DNA of 64,000 nt, taken from NCBI GenBank assembly GCA_016708435.1, contig JADJFV010000034.1, positions 434,001 through 498,000 of the forward strand. Direction: 5' to 3'. A program made the position numbers and the translations under genes. The stretch is from Leptospiraceae bacterium. Its GTDB lineage: Bacteria; Spirochaetota; Leptospiria; Leptospirales; Leptospiraceae. Positions 52,575-62,037 of this stretch are shown one piece after another; the first letter of the stretch is position 1, and each line of letters begins with the position of its first letter. The notes beneath the pieces are model-generated. The model was not told where the DNA came from. It was given only the letters and a program-made list of their open reading frames with translations, and ran no database searches.

Positions 52575-53515
52575 TACTGAGCCTCAGCTGATCGCACAAA
52601 ATTCTTAAAAATGGTTTTAAAGAAATGATTCGATCTAGTGTCCGAGGTTAAATGGATATTAACCTCATGGAAAATATCTTCATTCTCACCATTAGGTTGG
52701 ATAAATACAGTGCCCGCTTGGAATTCTGAATAAGTTCTAATCAGGCAGGAATCTAATATTTTCCTTCTTCTTTCTTGTTGAGATATATCTTTATTAGCCT
52801 CATCTAGAAATTCTATATTTTTATTAGAGAACTTATGAATCACAGGCTCAAGGCTAGAGTAGGGAATGCAAATATTCATAGAATGCTCAACTTCCTTTAG
52901 TTTCACAAATATGCATACCTGTAAAATGATTTCACTAGAATAAAGCTTTTGTTGAAAAAAAGAATTTTTTTCGATTTTTTCTAAATTCGGTTTTATTAGA
53001 ATAATAGATTGGAATGCATCTTTTAGAAAAGTCACGAGACTTTGCATTATATTTTGAACGATAGGTAATTCCAATTCTGTCAGTTCTCTTGACTGGTTTT
53101 GAAATTCTCCTTTTCCGCCAAGAAGCAAGTCTATCATAGAAAAAGTAAGAGCAGGCTCAAATTCAAAAATAGTAAATCCTAATAGTGGTTTCAAACTTAC
53201 TATACCAAGTGTAGAATTTTCAGGGATTAGTTTCGAAAACTCTTCATAACTTAACTGATCTAAGGAGGCTATGTGACAGGAAATTGGTGACTCAAATTTT
53301 AAAGAAAGAGAAGGGGATGCAATTCGTGTAAATGTTTCAAATATATGTTGAAAAGATTTTAAGTGTTCCTTGGAAAATTTGTCCGGTTTTTTAAAATCAT
53401 ATGTGCGAATTTTTTTAGGAGCATTATTCGTATCCTCCTCCGACTTATCGGTAGTGGAATTCGAAATTGCTGTTAATAAGGCATCTAGCTCATCATTCGT
53501 GAGTATCTCATCCAT
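52574..53515 (-). CDS. FliM-like motor-switch protein lacking the SpoA domain
   Basis: 313 residues. N-terminal CheY-binding motif LTNDELDALLTAI, a Ser/Thr/Asp-rich linker and then YDFKKPDKFSKEHLKSFQ and the FliM middle domain with the telling PLLGFTIFEFEPALTFSMIDLLLGGKG and NICIPYSSLEPV. The C-terminal SpoA domain, expected from about residue 250, is replaced by 70 residues without the SpoA pattern (RRKILDSCLIRTYSEFQAGT). SpoA modules are found instead in the next gene. The protein should bind CheY-like regulators and FliG; with no SpoA, ring contact must come from the neighbour. It lies 87 bp downstream of the chemoreceptor. Confidence 0.8.
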   Translation of the reverse strand: MDEILTNDELDALLTAISNSTTDKSEEDTNNAPKKIRTYDFKKPDKFSKEHLKSFQHIFETFTRIASPSLSLKFESPISCHIASLDQLSYEEFSKLIPENSTLGIVSLKPLLGFTIFEFEPALTFSMIDLLLGGKGEFQNQSRELTELELPIVQNIMQSLVTFLKDAFQSIILIKPNLEKIEKNSFFQQKLYSSEIILQVCIFVKLKEVEHSMNICIPYSSLEPVIHKFSNKNIEFLDEANKDISQQERRRKILDSCLIRTYSEFQAGTVFIQPNGENEDIFHEVNIHLTSDTRSNHFFKTIFKNFVRSAEAQ

Positions 53516-53601
53516 AAAATCCTCTAAAAGTAGAAGTTTATGAAGCAGTGAATTTTCATACAGTAAAAAAAATGAAATTTTTAAAAAAAGAAAAACGATT
53601 T

Positions 53602-55614
53602 CTAAAGTTTAAAGAAATCAATTTTTCCTTTTAAGGAATCCGCAACTTTAGAAAGTTCGGAAGATTTCGTTGCAATTACCTGAGAACTTTCTGTGTTGGA
53701 ATGTGAAATCTCATTAATATAAGTAATAGCTTTCACAATTTCATCAAATGCGATCTTTTGTTCTTTCGTAATCTGTTGAATTTCAGAAGCTCGGCTTTTT
53801 ACAATCTCTGTTTCTTTTTCAACTAAGAATTTAGTTGTAATTTGTCTTTGCATAAATTCGAAAATGGAATTCATCTTTTCCACAATGGCATCTACACCAG
53901 AATTAATGCTATTTGTTTTTTTCATCATTACATTGACTGTATCAATTCCGCCTAGTATTTCTTTGTTGTTCTTTTTAATCAGAGAATCTATGTCTTTTAC
54001 GCTAGACGCTGTCTGATCTGCGAGTCTAGAAATTTCTAAGGCTACTACCGCGAAACCTTTTCCTGCATGTCCGGCACGAGCTGCCTCAATCGATGCGTTA
54101 AGCGCAAGAAGATTGATTTTTTCCGATATAGTATTTATAATTTCAATAATATTTTTCATGTCCTTTGAGCTTTCTACAATTTGATTCATACTTACACTCA
54201 TGGAGCGTAATGCTTCTTCGCCAGACATTGCTTCGATTGAAATGGCTTTCGTGTTGCCTAACGTTTTTTGAATCACAAGATTCATTTCTTCTATGATTGC
54301 TGAGAGTTCTTTGAGTTTATTGGATAAGGCATTCAAATTATCGAATTGTATGTCAGTGTGATTTGCAACTTCATCTACTCGCTCTGAAATTTGTTCGATA
54401 GAGGCAGTGATTTCTTCAATAGTAGAAGCTTGGTTTTGTGCATTAGCAGAATAGGTTTTCGTAGTTTTAGACATCTCGTTTGATGAAGATGCTATAACGA
54501 TTGAATTTTCTTTCACCGATTTCAAAATTGTTACAAGTCTTTCTATGAGTAAATTGAAATTATCCGCAAGGTTTCCGATTTCATCCTTTGTCGAAACAGT
54601 TATTTTCTGATTAATATCACCTGAAGAAATTGAATTGAGCGCAGAAACTAAAACTTTAATTGGATCTGTAATTGAATAAGTTCCGTAATAAAATATAACA
54701 AATACAAAAAGAATTGATAAAATACAAACTCCAAACGTTCCAAAAGCAATTGTAGTGAGCGCACCTGTCATCTTAGATCGAGGAACTTCATATACGACAC
54801 CCCAATCATTTACCTCAAGCGGTACGTGAACAATATCAATTAGCCCCCGATCACTCTCGTATTCCAATACAGAAATTTTTGAAGGGTCAGCCAAAATTGA
54901 TTTTTCAATTTCCGAACTTGTATATTTTCCAATTGGTTGATTGATACCTTCTATATCAGCGGCAATTTTTACTTTGCCTGCATGATCGATTAGCCAAATT
55001 CTAGCATCGTAATTTGGATCTGTTGCAGTGAATTCTTTAGCGACTTGATTAAATCGAATTGAAACACCTGCAACACCAACAGGATTTTTTATATCACCCA
55101 TCAGGACATTGATAAAAACATAGGTATCATTCTTTGAATCCGAATTAATATTAATTTGAGTTTTCTTTTCTATCTTAATAGTCTTATAAAACCAAGCATT
55201 ATTTGGATCACCTGAATCTAAATAAATACTCTTACTAGAATTATTCTTCCAGTAATTTAATGTAAGTCTATCTGCTGCAAAGGCATAAGTATATTCAGAA
55301 GAAGTAATCGAACTATCTAGTTTCTGTCTTACTAATTCGCCAAGGAGATAATTTGATTCTGCCTCACGAAACCAACGGAGAATGGTTGGATCATTTGCAA
55401 TTAGATTGGAGGTTTCAATAGCACGAGAAATGCGTGAGTCTACACGGTCAGCTTTCAAAGTGGCGATTTGAATTAAATCAGTCGATTTTAATTTCTTTAT
55501 AATCGAAGATCTGGCCGTGAAATAGCTAATTCCTCCTGTCAGGGTAATGGCAACAGTCAGAGCAACTACAGCAAGTGTAATAAACTTTGTGCTAATTTTT
55601 TTAAACTGAATCAT
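53602..55614 (-). CDS. Methyl-accepting chemotaxis protein with a periplasmic Cache-like domain
   Basis: 670 residues. Membrane helices at about 13-33 and 284-308 flank a dCache-like sensor (about 38-280; YTARIW-like DPNYDARIWLIDHAGKV). HAMP follows (about 309-362: DPIKVLVSALNSISSG; DEIGNLADNFNLL). The cytosolic hairpin has the CheA/CheW contact tip: LLALNASIEAARAGHAGKGFAVVALEI. No C-terminal pentapeptide for CheR. Its operon-like position just upstream of the switch proteins suggests a dedicated sensory input to that switch. Confidence 0.92.
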   Translation of the reverse strand: MIQFKKISTKFITLAVVALTVAITLTGGISYFTARSSIIKKLKSTDLIQIATLKADRVDSRISRAIETSNLIANDPTILRWFREAESNYLLGELVRQKLDSSITSSEYTYAFAADRLTLNYWKNNSSKSIYLDSGDPNNAWFYKTIKIEKKTQININSDSKNDTYVFINVLMGDIKNPVGVAGVSIRFNQVAKEFTATDPNYDARIWLIDHAGKVKIAADIEGINQPIGKYTSSEIEKSILADPSKISVLEYESDRGLIDIVHVPLEVNDWGVVYEVPRSKMTGALTTIAFGTFGVCILSILFVFVIFYYGTYSITDPIKVLVSALNSISSGDINQKITVSTKDEIGNLADNFNLLIERLVTILKSVKENSIVIASSSNEMSKTTKTYSANAQNQASTIEEITASIEQISERVDEVANHTDIQFDNLNALSNKLKELSAIIEEMNLVIQKTLGNTKAISIEAMSGEEALRSMSVSMNQIVESSKDMKNIIEIINTISEKINLLALNASIEAARAGHAGKGFAVVALEISRLADQTASSVKDIDSLIKKNNKEILGGIDTVNVMMKKTNSINSGVDAIVEKMNSIFEFMQRQITTKFLVEKETEIVKSRASEIQQITKEQKIAFDEIVKAITYINEISHSNTESSQVIATKSSELSKVADSLKGKIDFFKL

Positions 55615-55825
55615 AATTAACCGCTACTTGCTTTTAAAAATTTCTATACTAATATGGCAATCAGAATTATTTTTTCTAAACCTTGAATTCTAAAATCACA
55701 AGACTAAGAATAATAATTTTACATACTGCAAAAGTCTTATACTCAATATCGGGTAAAAAGATATTTTTGGCAGAAAATAAAAGTTTTATGCCAAAATGGT
55801 ATGGATATTAGATATGCTTAGGTCA

Positions 55826-55906
55826 GATTGGATTTTTGATTCATAATCCTGTAAATCTTGGTAATCGTGTCTAGAAAAATCTTTCTCCAAAAACCAATCA
55901 AGCTTG
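55826..55906 (-). repeat. 81-bp palindromic element, copy 2
   Basis: Minus strand starts CAAGCTTGATTGGTTTTTGG and carries the core CACGATTACCAAGATTTACA; ends are imperfect inverted repeats (GATTGGTTTTTG/CAAAAATCCAATC). Homologous to 6627-6719 and 56086-56166. Confidence 0.65.
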
Positions 55907-56085
55907 CAATACAATAAATGAATCTGCAAAAGCAAATAAAACATCGATTACTCAGTTTACAGAGTGCTTGGCTAAATTTCTTTTAAAAAGACAAAAACAG
56001 TTTCGTTCAAAATATATTCTTATGAACGAAACATGTAAAAATTTGAAGAAGAATTGAGAGTTTCATGCAAAGATACAAAGGGTTT

Positions 56086-56166
56086 AATTTGGTTTTAGGA
56101 TTATTCATCCTGCAAATCTTGTTAATCCTGTCTAAAAAATCTTTCTCTGGAAACCAATCTAGCTTG
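56086..56166 (-). repeat. 81-bp palindromic element, copy 3
   Basis: Minus strand starts CAAGCTAGATTGGTTTCCAG, core CAGGATTAACAAGATTTGCA. A direct repeat of copy 2 about 180 bp away. Confidence 0.65.
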
Positions 56167-56263
56167 AAAAAAAATAACATTCTGGAAATCCTTTACCGTT
56201 TTGCGCGAACCCTTATAGAAATAATGATTGAAACGGAATCATAATAAGCCGAATCTTATAACA

Positions 56264-57142
56264 ATGAAACGTTTACTAATACTAGCTCTTGTTTATATAC
56301 TAAGCTCACAAACCTTTGCCAATGACAAATCGCAACTTATAATGAAAGATTTTTTTGACACAGTTGTCAATTGGAGCACGCTGCAAATTTCGCTCAATGT
56401 CTCGCAAAAATTACCACGTGTTATTATCGATAGTGAGGATTCTGAATACGGAAAGGAAAATACCGCTTACAATATTTCAGAAGCACGAAATAAGAGTCTG
56501 TTAAAAGCAAAGGAAAAAATCAAAATTCACTTTGTTAGATCCATTGAATCTCTGAGGCTAAATGAAGAATTTACAATTTTGGAGAAGGTAAATAAAGAAG
56601 AAAAATTTAGAGAAAGATTCAATGAATTTTTCTTAAACGAATCAAGTGAAATAAAAGTGAAATACATTCAAGATGAAGTTCATGTAGAATCCCTTACAAA
56701 ATTGATTGGTGCAAAAGGACTTTTAAACTATTTGGATGTGGAATATGATAAAGAAAATTTCCCCGAATTTCCAGAGATTGCAGTCTCCGAAGAATATTCA
56801 GGACTTATCATAGATGCAAGACATCTTGAGGCTAATCCATCTTTATTTCCTAAAATCTTAACTGACAAGGGTTTAGAAATATATTCTGCTCAACTTACAA
56901 ACAAAAATTTTGCAATAGACAATGGATTTGTGATTTATATGAGTGATCCTATAAAAGCTATGAAACATCCTAGAATTGGGGCTAATCCTTATTTAGTTGT
57001 CGCAACTAACGCAACAGGAAAATTTAAAACACAATTAAGCATTCCTACAAAGGAAGCTGCTAAGATTCTTGCTTCGAAAGAAACTAGAAAGAATCTTAAA
57101 AAATGCAAAGTAATTATTTTATTGCGTAGGCAACTCTCTTAA
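56264..57142 (+). CDS. Exported protein of unknown function
   Basis: 292 residues. Signal peptide MKRLLILALVYILSSQTFA. A charged helical first half (EARNKSLLKAKEKIKIHF) and an EYSGLIIDARHLEANPSLFPKIL segment, like that in LPP20/FlgT-type exported proteins of spirochaetes and epsilonproteobacteria. Start ATG 56264; a TTG at 56228 would add a non-hydrophobic 12-residue leader and lacks a ribosome-binding site. Its end overlaps the convergent TPR gene by 29 bp. A part in flagellar or surface assembly is only a guess from the resemblance and the neighbouring switch genes. Confidence 0.65.
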   Translation: MKRLLILALVYILSSQTFANDKSQLIMKDFFDTVVNWSTLQISLNVSQKLPRVIIDSEDSEYGKENTAYNISEARNKSLLKAKEKIKIHFVRSIESLRLNEEFTILEKVNKEEKFRERFNEFFLNESSEIKVKYIQDEVHVESLTKLIGAKGLLNYLDVEYDKENFPEFPEIAVSEEYSGLIIDARHLEANPSLFPKILTDKGLEIYSAQLTNKNFAIDNGFVIYMSDPIKAMKHPRIGANPYLVVATNATGKFKTQLSIPTKEAAKILASKETRKNLKKCKVIILLRRQLS

Positions 57143-57914
57143 ATACTTCTTCTGCTTTCTTGAATTCAGAGTTAAATAGATAGGCAAATCCCAAATCTTT
57201 TAATTCTGAATCAGATAACACATCCTTTTTCTCAAACTCCGCGATTCGATTGATGATTGGTTTAAATTCTTGTTTCTTCTCATCATAGCTCGGCAATTCT
57301 TTTTTGCCTGGAATTTTACCAAAAAGGAATTGAGCCTCTTGGTATTTTCCAAGTGCATTGAGAGATAAACCAGCCTTGAGGTAGATATCGTAATTGGCAT
57401 CTAGTAATTTATAAACTGATTTAAAATACTGAATTAATTCTAAATGCTTCTTTAATTGAAAGTAGCATTCAATTCTTTCTTTGATAAATTCATTTGGATT
57501 GCTTCCCTGACGCTTCAGGGATAAATCCATAAAGCTTAGGCAATCTTCATAAGCTTCCAATTCAAAAGAGACTTTTACTGAGAAGTTAATGATAATTAAA
57601 CACAAAGGCGGGTTGTTTTTCTCAAGGTATTCTTTTACCTTTTGCAAAGCTAAAGATTTATTTCCCGAATAATAGGCGATATAAGCATTGACCAAAGGAG
57701 TAAATACTGATAAACCGCTATTGGAAAGCCCAACAAAATCCTGACTGGATCTAAATCCAAGCTCATACTTTGCCAGGATTGCTAAATGGTTTAAAAGCGC
57801 GCTAGAGGGATTTTCTTTCACCGCGTCCACCACATCCTCAAAAGATCCAACTTCAAAACTTTCCCATGTTTCTCTTTCCAAATTATTTGTTGAATATTTA
57901 GCTGATTGTATCAT
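57114..57914 (-). CDS. TPR-like protein
   Basis: 266 residues of helix-turn-helix repeats with TPR-type spacing (SVKVSFELEAYEDCLSFMDLSLK; YLKAGLSLNALGKYQEAQFLF; DLGFAYLFNSEFKKAEEVF). No signal peptide or catalytic motif. It probably acts as a scaffold. Convergent with, and overlapping, the exported gene; divergent from nadR. Confidence 0.7.
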   Translation of the reverse strand: MIQSAKYSTNNLERETWESFEVGSFEDVVDAVKENPSSALLNHLAILAKYELGFRSSQDFVGLSNSGLSVFTPLVNAYIAYYSGNKSLALQKVKEYLEKNNPPLCLIIINFSVKVSFELEAYEDCLSFMDLSLKRQGSNPNEFIKERIECYFQLKKHLELIQYFKSVYKLLDANYDIYLKAGLSLNALGKYQEAQFLFGKIPGKKELPSYDEKKQEFKPIINRIAEFEKKDVLSDSELKDLGFAYLFNSEFKKAEEVFKRVAYAIK

Positions 57915-57998
57915 TATTAACCTACCTATCTATATATGAATCGGGATGTTTATTAATTTTGGTTATACTTTTTTTTAAGAAAGGAAGATACTTATAAT

Positions 57999-58991
57999 AT
58001 GGAAAAGCAAAACCATGTAAATGGAATTGTGCTCGGTAAATTTTACCCTTTACACAAAGGGCATATTTATCTAATTGAATCTGCATGTAAGCTAGTCGAT
58101 TCACTGGAAATAATTGTTGGAACTCTTGAAAGAGAAGCGATTGCCGGAGATGTGCGATTCGATTGGGCAAAGAAAACATTTCCAAGTCTAAAAGTTCATC
58201 ATCTAACAGATGAAAACCCACAATACCCTGAAGAGCATCCCGATTTTTGGAATATTTGGAAAACGAGTATTCGCAAGCTTATTCCTGGAAAAATTGATTT
58301 TGTATTTAGCTCCGAAACATATGGGGATGAATTAGCAAAACATCTAGGCGCGAAACATATCTGTATTGACTTAGATAGAAAAGCATTTCCAATTTCCGGA
58401 ACCAAAATCAGAGAAAATCCTTTAAAATACTGGGAATTTTTATCACCTGCGGCAAAACCCCATTTTGTGCGACGAGTTGTTCTATATGGCCCTGAATCAA
58501 CTGGCAAAACAACATTAGCCCGAAAACTGGCAGAGTATTTTAATACAAATTGGATTCCTGAATTTGCAAGAGAATACTTAGAAGAAAAAGATACTCCGGT
58601 GGAACTTTCTGATATCCCAATCATAGCAGAAGGTCAAATTCGAATCGAAGAAGAAGCCGCAAAAAGCGCAAATAAAATTCTATTTTGCGATACAGATGTG
58701 CTGATCACAAAAGTGTATAGCGAGCATTACTACAATACCTGTCCGGAGTGGATCACGGAAGCTGCGTATAATCGTAACTATGCGCTTCATCTATTGACGT
58801 ATATTGATATCCCCTGGGTGGAAGATAAATTAAGAGATAGGGGAGATAGAAAAGAAGAAATGTTTGAACTTTTTAAATCAGAACTAGAAAAAGCAAAGCG
58901 TCCTTATAGATTAATTACCGGAAATTTTGAAGAGAGATTTCAAAAAGCAGTGGAAATCATAAAACAAGAAATTCTCATGGAAGAACCATGA
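57999..58991 (+). CDS. nadR: Bifunctional NMN adenylyltransferase / nicotinamide riboside kinase
   Basis: 330 residues. The N-terminal domain has the nucleotidyltransferase GKFYPLHKGH motif (HXGH at 19-22), and the C-terminal kinase domain has Walker A GPESTGKT at 164-171 and the FAREYLEE substrate loop. The two activities phosphorylate nicotinamide riboside and join NMN to AMP to make NAD. No DNA-binding domain is present, unlike E. coli NadR. Start ATG 57999. The last four bases overlap the next gene's ATG (ATGA), so translation is coupled. Confidence 0.9.
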   Translation: MEKQNHVNGIVLGKFYPLHKGHIYLIESACKLVDSLEIIVGTLEREAIAGDVRFDWAKKTFPSLKVHHLTDENPQYPEEHPDFWNIWKTSIRKLIPGKIDFVFSSETYGDELAKHLGAKHICIDLDRKAFPISGTKIRENPLKYWEFLSPAAKPHFVRRVVLYGPESTGKTTLARKLAEYFNTNWIPEFAREYLEEKDTPVELSDIPIIAEGQIRIEEEAAKSANKILFCDTDVLITKVYSEHYYNTCPEWITEAAYNRNYALHLLTYIDIPWVEDKLRDRGDRKEEMFELFKSELEKAKRPYRLITGNFEERFQKAVEIIKQEILMEEP

Positions 58992-59893
58992 AAGAGAAAA
59001 TTAAAATCACCGAAGTCGGTCCGCGCGATGGACTCCAAAATGAAACAAAGGTCATTTCAACAGAAGACAAATCTCATTTTATAAACCTATTAATTGATGC
59101 AGGTCTAAAAAATATAGAAGTAACTTCTTTCGTCAAGGCTGATAAGATTCCTCAACTCTCCGACGCAACCGAGCTTTCTAAACAAATTAATTTTCAAAAT
59201 GCAGAAATCGCATACTCAGCATTAACTCCTAATCTAAAAGGATACGAGGTAGCTATACAATCCGGTTTCAAAGAAGTCGCAATCTTTGGAGCAGCCTCTG
59301 AAAGCTTTACAAAAAAAAATATCAATCGAACGATTGAAGAGTCCTTGAGCGGTTTCAAAGAATTAACCGATAGGGCGCAAAAAGATGGAATCAAAGTCAG
59401 AGGATATATATCTACAGTAGTTGCCTGTCCCTATGAAGGTAAAATTTCACCCGACGTTGTAAATTCAGTTGTGTTAAGAATGCAAGACTTAGGAGTCTAT
59501 GAAATTTCTCTTGGTGAAACAATTGGAGTTGCCGTTCCATCGGAAGTAGAATTACTTCTAAATGCTTTATTAAAAAAGAATAATGCGTCTTTTTTTGCAG
59601 GGCATTTTCATGATACTTATGTAATGGCAATTGCAAATGTATCTAAAAGTCTAGAGATGGGATTACGCTCATTTGACTCTAGTGCGGGTGGACTCGGCGG
59701 ATGTCCCTATGCAAAAGGAGCAAGTGGAAATTTGGCTACCGAAGATTTAGTTTATTTTCTAGAATGTTCTAATTTTGAATCAGGGGCTAATCTTGATATA
59801 CTCGTAAAGGCTTCGCAGTTTATGGAATTAAAATTAAATAAACCTTTACTCTCAAAAACCTATTTAGCTAGAAAGAAAATTCTAGAATTATGA
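58988..59893 (+). CDS. Hydroxymethylglutaryl-CoA lyase-like enzyme
   Basis: 301 residues. The DRE-TIM metallolyase barrel: GPRDGLQNE at 11-19 (active-site Arg-Asp), HFHDTY (metal-binding His pair) and the HMG-CoA lyase signature GGLGGCPYAKGASGN with Cys239. It cleaves HMG-CoA to acetoacetate and acetyl-CoA in leucine breakdown, or the matching reverse-aldol step on a related acyl-CoA. The rest of a leucine-degradation operon is not here; instead it is coupled to nadR and to a TIGR02757 gene by ATGA overlaps. Confidence 0.88.
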   Translation: MKEKIKITEVGPRDGLQNETKVISTEDKSHFINLLIDAGLKNIEVTSFVKADKIPQLSDATELSKQINFQNAEIAYSALTPNLKGYEVAIQSGFKEVAIFGAASESFTKKNINRTIEESLSGFKELTDRAQKDGIKVRGYISTVVACPYEGKISPDVVNSVVLRMQDLGVYEISLGETIGVAVPSEVELLLNALLKKNNASFFAGHFHDTYVMAIANVSKSLEMGLRSFDSSAGGLGGCPYAKGASGNLATEDLVYFLECSNFESGANLDILVKASQFMELKLNKPLLSKTYLARKKILEL

Positions 59894-60735
59894 AATCGGA
59901 AAGAGATTTTCTACAAAATCTGGCAAATAAATATTCTGATGCATCTTACCTAGCAAGTGATCCAATCGAATTTTGTTATCGTTATAAAACAAAGAAAGAC
60001 ATTGAGATTGTCGGTTTTATAGCGGCATTGTTTTCTTATGGAAATGTGCTTTCTATCAAACAACATCTAGAAAAGCTCTTTACCTTATTAGGCAAATCGC
60101 CATTTGCTTTTATAAAAGAAGGAGACTTTTCAAAAATCGAAAAAGAAATTCCTAAGTATAGATTTCAAACACATAAGGATAATCTAATATTCCTACAAAC
60201 ACTTTCTTCTATCTTAAAAGATAGGAACAGTTTGGAATCTTTGTTTCATTTAGAGAATAAAGAAGCTGTTTTAAATGAAAGAATTGTGAATTTCCAAAAT
60301 CATTTTATCACAACAGTAAAAGAGATTACCAGCAAATTCAAATTAAGCTACGGACTTCAATTCTTGATTGGTTCTGGTATATTAGGATCTTCTAATAAAC
60401 GGTATTGCATGTTTTTAAGGTGGATGGTAAGAGATTCATTTCCTGATTTTGGAATTTATAAATCAATTCCAAAATCGTCCCTACTCTATCCAACAGATGT
60501 TCATATCGTTCGACTTTCTAGAATATTAGGATTTTCGCATAGACGAACCGTTGACTTTCAATTGGCAAAGAGTATTTCCGATCATTTTAAAATTATAAAT
60601 CCGAAAGACCCACTTGCCTATGATTTTGCTTTAAGTAGACTTGGAATTCTAAAGATTTGTAAGAGTAAATATGTTCCAGAAATTTGTGAATCCTGTGAAT
60701 TAAAAAAGATTTGTAATATTTACAATTCCAAATAA
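59890..60735 (+). CDS. TIGR02757-family protein (DUF2400)
   Basis: 281 residues. Family hallmarks: DPIEFCYRYKTKKDIEIVGFIAALFSYGN at the start, FLRWMVRD, YPTDVHIVRLSRILGF and DPLAYDFALSRLGI. The fold resembles DNA glycosylases of the HhH-GPD type and the end carries CESCELKKIC, a possible iron-sulphur or zinc cluster site. The function is not established; a nucleic-acid role is inferred from the fold. ATGA overlap with the HMG-CoA lyase-like gene. Confidence 0.85.
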   Translation: MKSERDFLQNLANKYSDASYLASDPIEFCYRYKTKKDIEIVGFIAALFSYGNVLSIKQHLEKLFTLLGKSPFAFIKEGDFSKIEKEIPKYRFQTHKDNLIFLQTLSSILKDRNSLESLFHLENKEAVLNERIVNFQNHFITTVKEITSKFKLSYGLQFLIGSGILGSSNKRYCMFLRWMVRDSFPDFGIYKSIPKSSLLYPTDVHIVRLSRILGFSHRRTVDFQLAKSISDHFKIINPKDPLAYDFALSRLGILKICKSKYVPEICESCELKKICNIYNSK

Positions 60736-60744
60736 AAAGCCTAC

Positions 60745-61818
60745 ATGGAAATACTTTTTTCGAAGTCTGAAATTCTCTGGCAAGAAACCCTATTCCCTCT
60801 ATCTACCATTTTTTTATCTGTTGGATTATTGGTATTTGCCTTTGCAGCTTACCTTTTTTACACCTATAAATTTCGTTTTTCTTTTATTGGGTCCATCGTT
60901 TCGGTATTCATTACAGGGTTTGTAATTTGGAGTGGTAGCGGCACAAAGTCTGGCTTAAACCTAAAAATGAATACATTTACTAAGACGGCTATAGTAGCGG
61001 ATAATCTTAGTAATTCGGAGTATAAAATCAACTTCGATGAGCTTGCCTCTTACTCCAAGCAAGAATACAAAAAGAGTGATAAAAATAAAACCGTGACCTA
61101 TCATCAGTTTTTTCTTCATTTAAAGAATGGGGCTTATTTCAAATTAAAAGAATCAAACGATTTTTCAGAAATAAAGCTTCTAATGAATCAAATGCAAAAG
61201 GAATTGGATCTACCTGTAGCTTTTAATCATAAAGAAATTCAAAAGAATGCAAACGAGAAAAAGGAATTTGATAGTCGTGAAATCTGTGATTTTAAATTCG
61301 AAAAAATTCAAAAAGAAAAAACAGAAAGCACATGCTCTCTTAGCTGGAAAGCCAAAATGCCTAACTATCTCTACCCTATTCTTTGTATTTTTTTTCTAGC
61401 ACTTCTGATTTGGATGGATTCAATTTTCATAGAAGGATTTTCAAAATCCCATTTCTACTGGCTAATCGGAATTAGTCTATTTGTAGTTCCTTTTGGTTTT
61501 CTGGGAATTCAAAGATTCAATGCAACGATACATTTAAAATTTGACAAAGATAAAATTTCTAGCTCTATTCAAAATTCAATTCTAAACAAAAACGCTGAAG
61601 CTAATATTAGTTATTCACAAATTAAATTTATTGATGCACAAATGGAAACAATGCAGGATTCTTTTGTGATTTCTCCCTTCAGTCCCGAGACTCAAATTTC
61701 CATTTCAGAGATCACTGATACAGAAAATTTATCACATTATCTTTCCTTCTCTGTTTATAGTCTACCTGTTGTTGACAAATTACGATTATGCGACTTAATC
61801 AAACTTGCTTTACATTAA
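60745..61818 (+). CDS. Membrane protein of unknown function
   Basis: 357 residues. Hydrophobic segments at about 15-40 (LSTIFLSVGLLVFAFAAYLF), 45-65 (SFIGSIVSVFITGFVIWS), 208-228 (YLYPILCIFFLALLIWM) and 235-255 (YWLIGISLFVVPFGFLGI) frame two soluble parts. The last part resembles a PH-like fold (IHLKFDKDKISSSIQNS). Not recognised. It is nine bases past the TIGR02757 gene and so ends that operon, upstream of the large palindrome at 61856. Confidence 0.65.
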   Translation: MEILFSKSEILWQETLFPLSTIFLSVGLLVFAFAAYLFYTYKFRFSFIGSIVSVFITGFVIWSGSGTKSGLNLKMNTFTKTAIVADNLSNSEYKINFDELASYSKQEYKKSDKNKTVTYHQFFLHLKNGAYFKLKESNDFSEIKLLMNQMQKELDLPVAFNHKEIQKNANEKKEFDSREICDFKFEKIQKEKTESTCSLSWKAKMPNYLYPILCIFFLALLIWMDSIFIEGFSKSHFYWLIGISLFVVPFGFLGIQRFNATIHLKFDKDKISSSIQNSILNKNAEANISYSQIKFIDAQMETMQDSFVISPFSPETQISISEITDTENLSHYLSFSVYSLPVVDKLRLCDLIKLALH

Positions 61819-61855
61819 ATCAAAATTTTGGTTATACAACTTGTGAAGGATTTAC

Positions 61856-62035
61856 AGTCATTTCGAACATCGCTCAATGCTGTCAAGTTAAGTGAAACCA
61901 AGAAGAAATTAACCGCGAAGGGCACGAAGAGCGCGAAGAAAAGATAAGTTTTAATAAACTCCTTCGTGAACTTCGTGTCCTTCGTGGTGAAAAAAATCCT
62001 TAACTTAATGACATTGTAAGCTGTTCGAGGTGACT
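61856..62035. repeat. 180-bp nested inverted repeat, ACCACGAAGG type
   Basis: Outer arms 61856-61892 and 61999-62035 (AGTCATTTCGAACA.../...TGTTCGAGGTGACT) and inner arms at about 61912-61940 and 61958-61988 (ACCGCGAAGGGCACGAAG / CTTCGTGTCCTTCGTGGT) are all imperfectly inverted. The inner arms carry a nine-base period (CGAAG...CACGAAG). It fills the space between two convergent genes and so might also end transcription. The structure resembles a non-autonomous palindromic mobile element. Confidence 0.7.
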
Positions 62036-62037
62036 TA

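Larger units (their letters stand above)
55615..56263. other. 649-bp gap without a gene, holding two repeat copies
   Basis: Contains the 81-bp element twice in the same orientation (55826-55906 and 56086-56166). Stop codons close all frames of useful length. The exported-protein start at 56264 follows. Confidence 0.6.
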
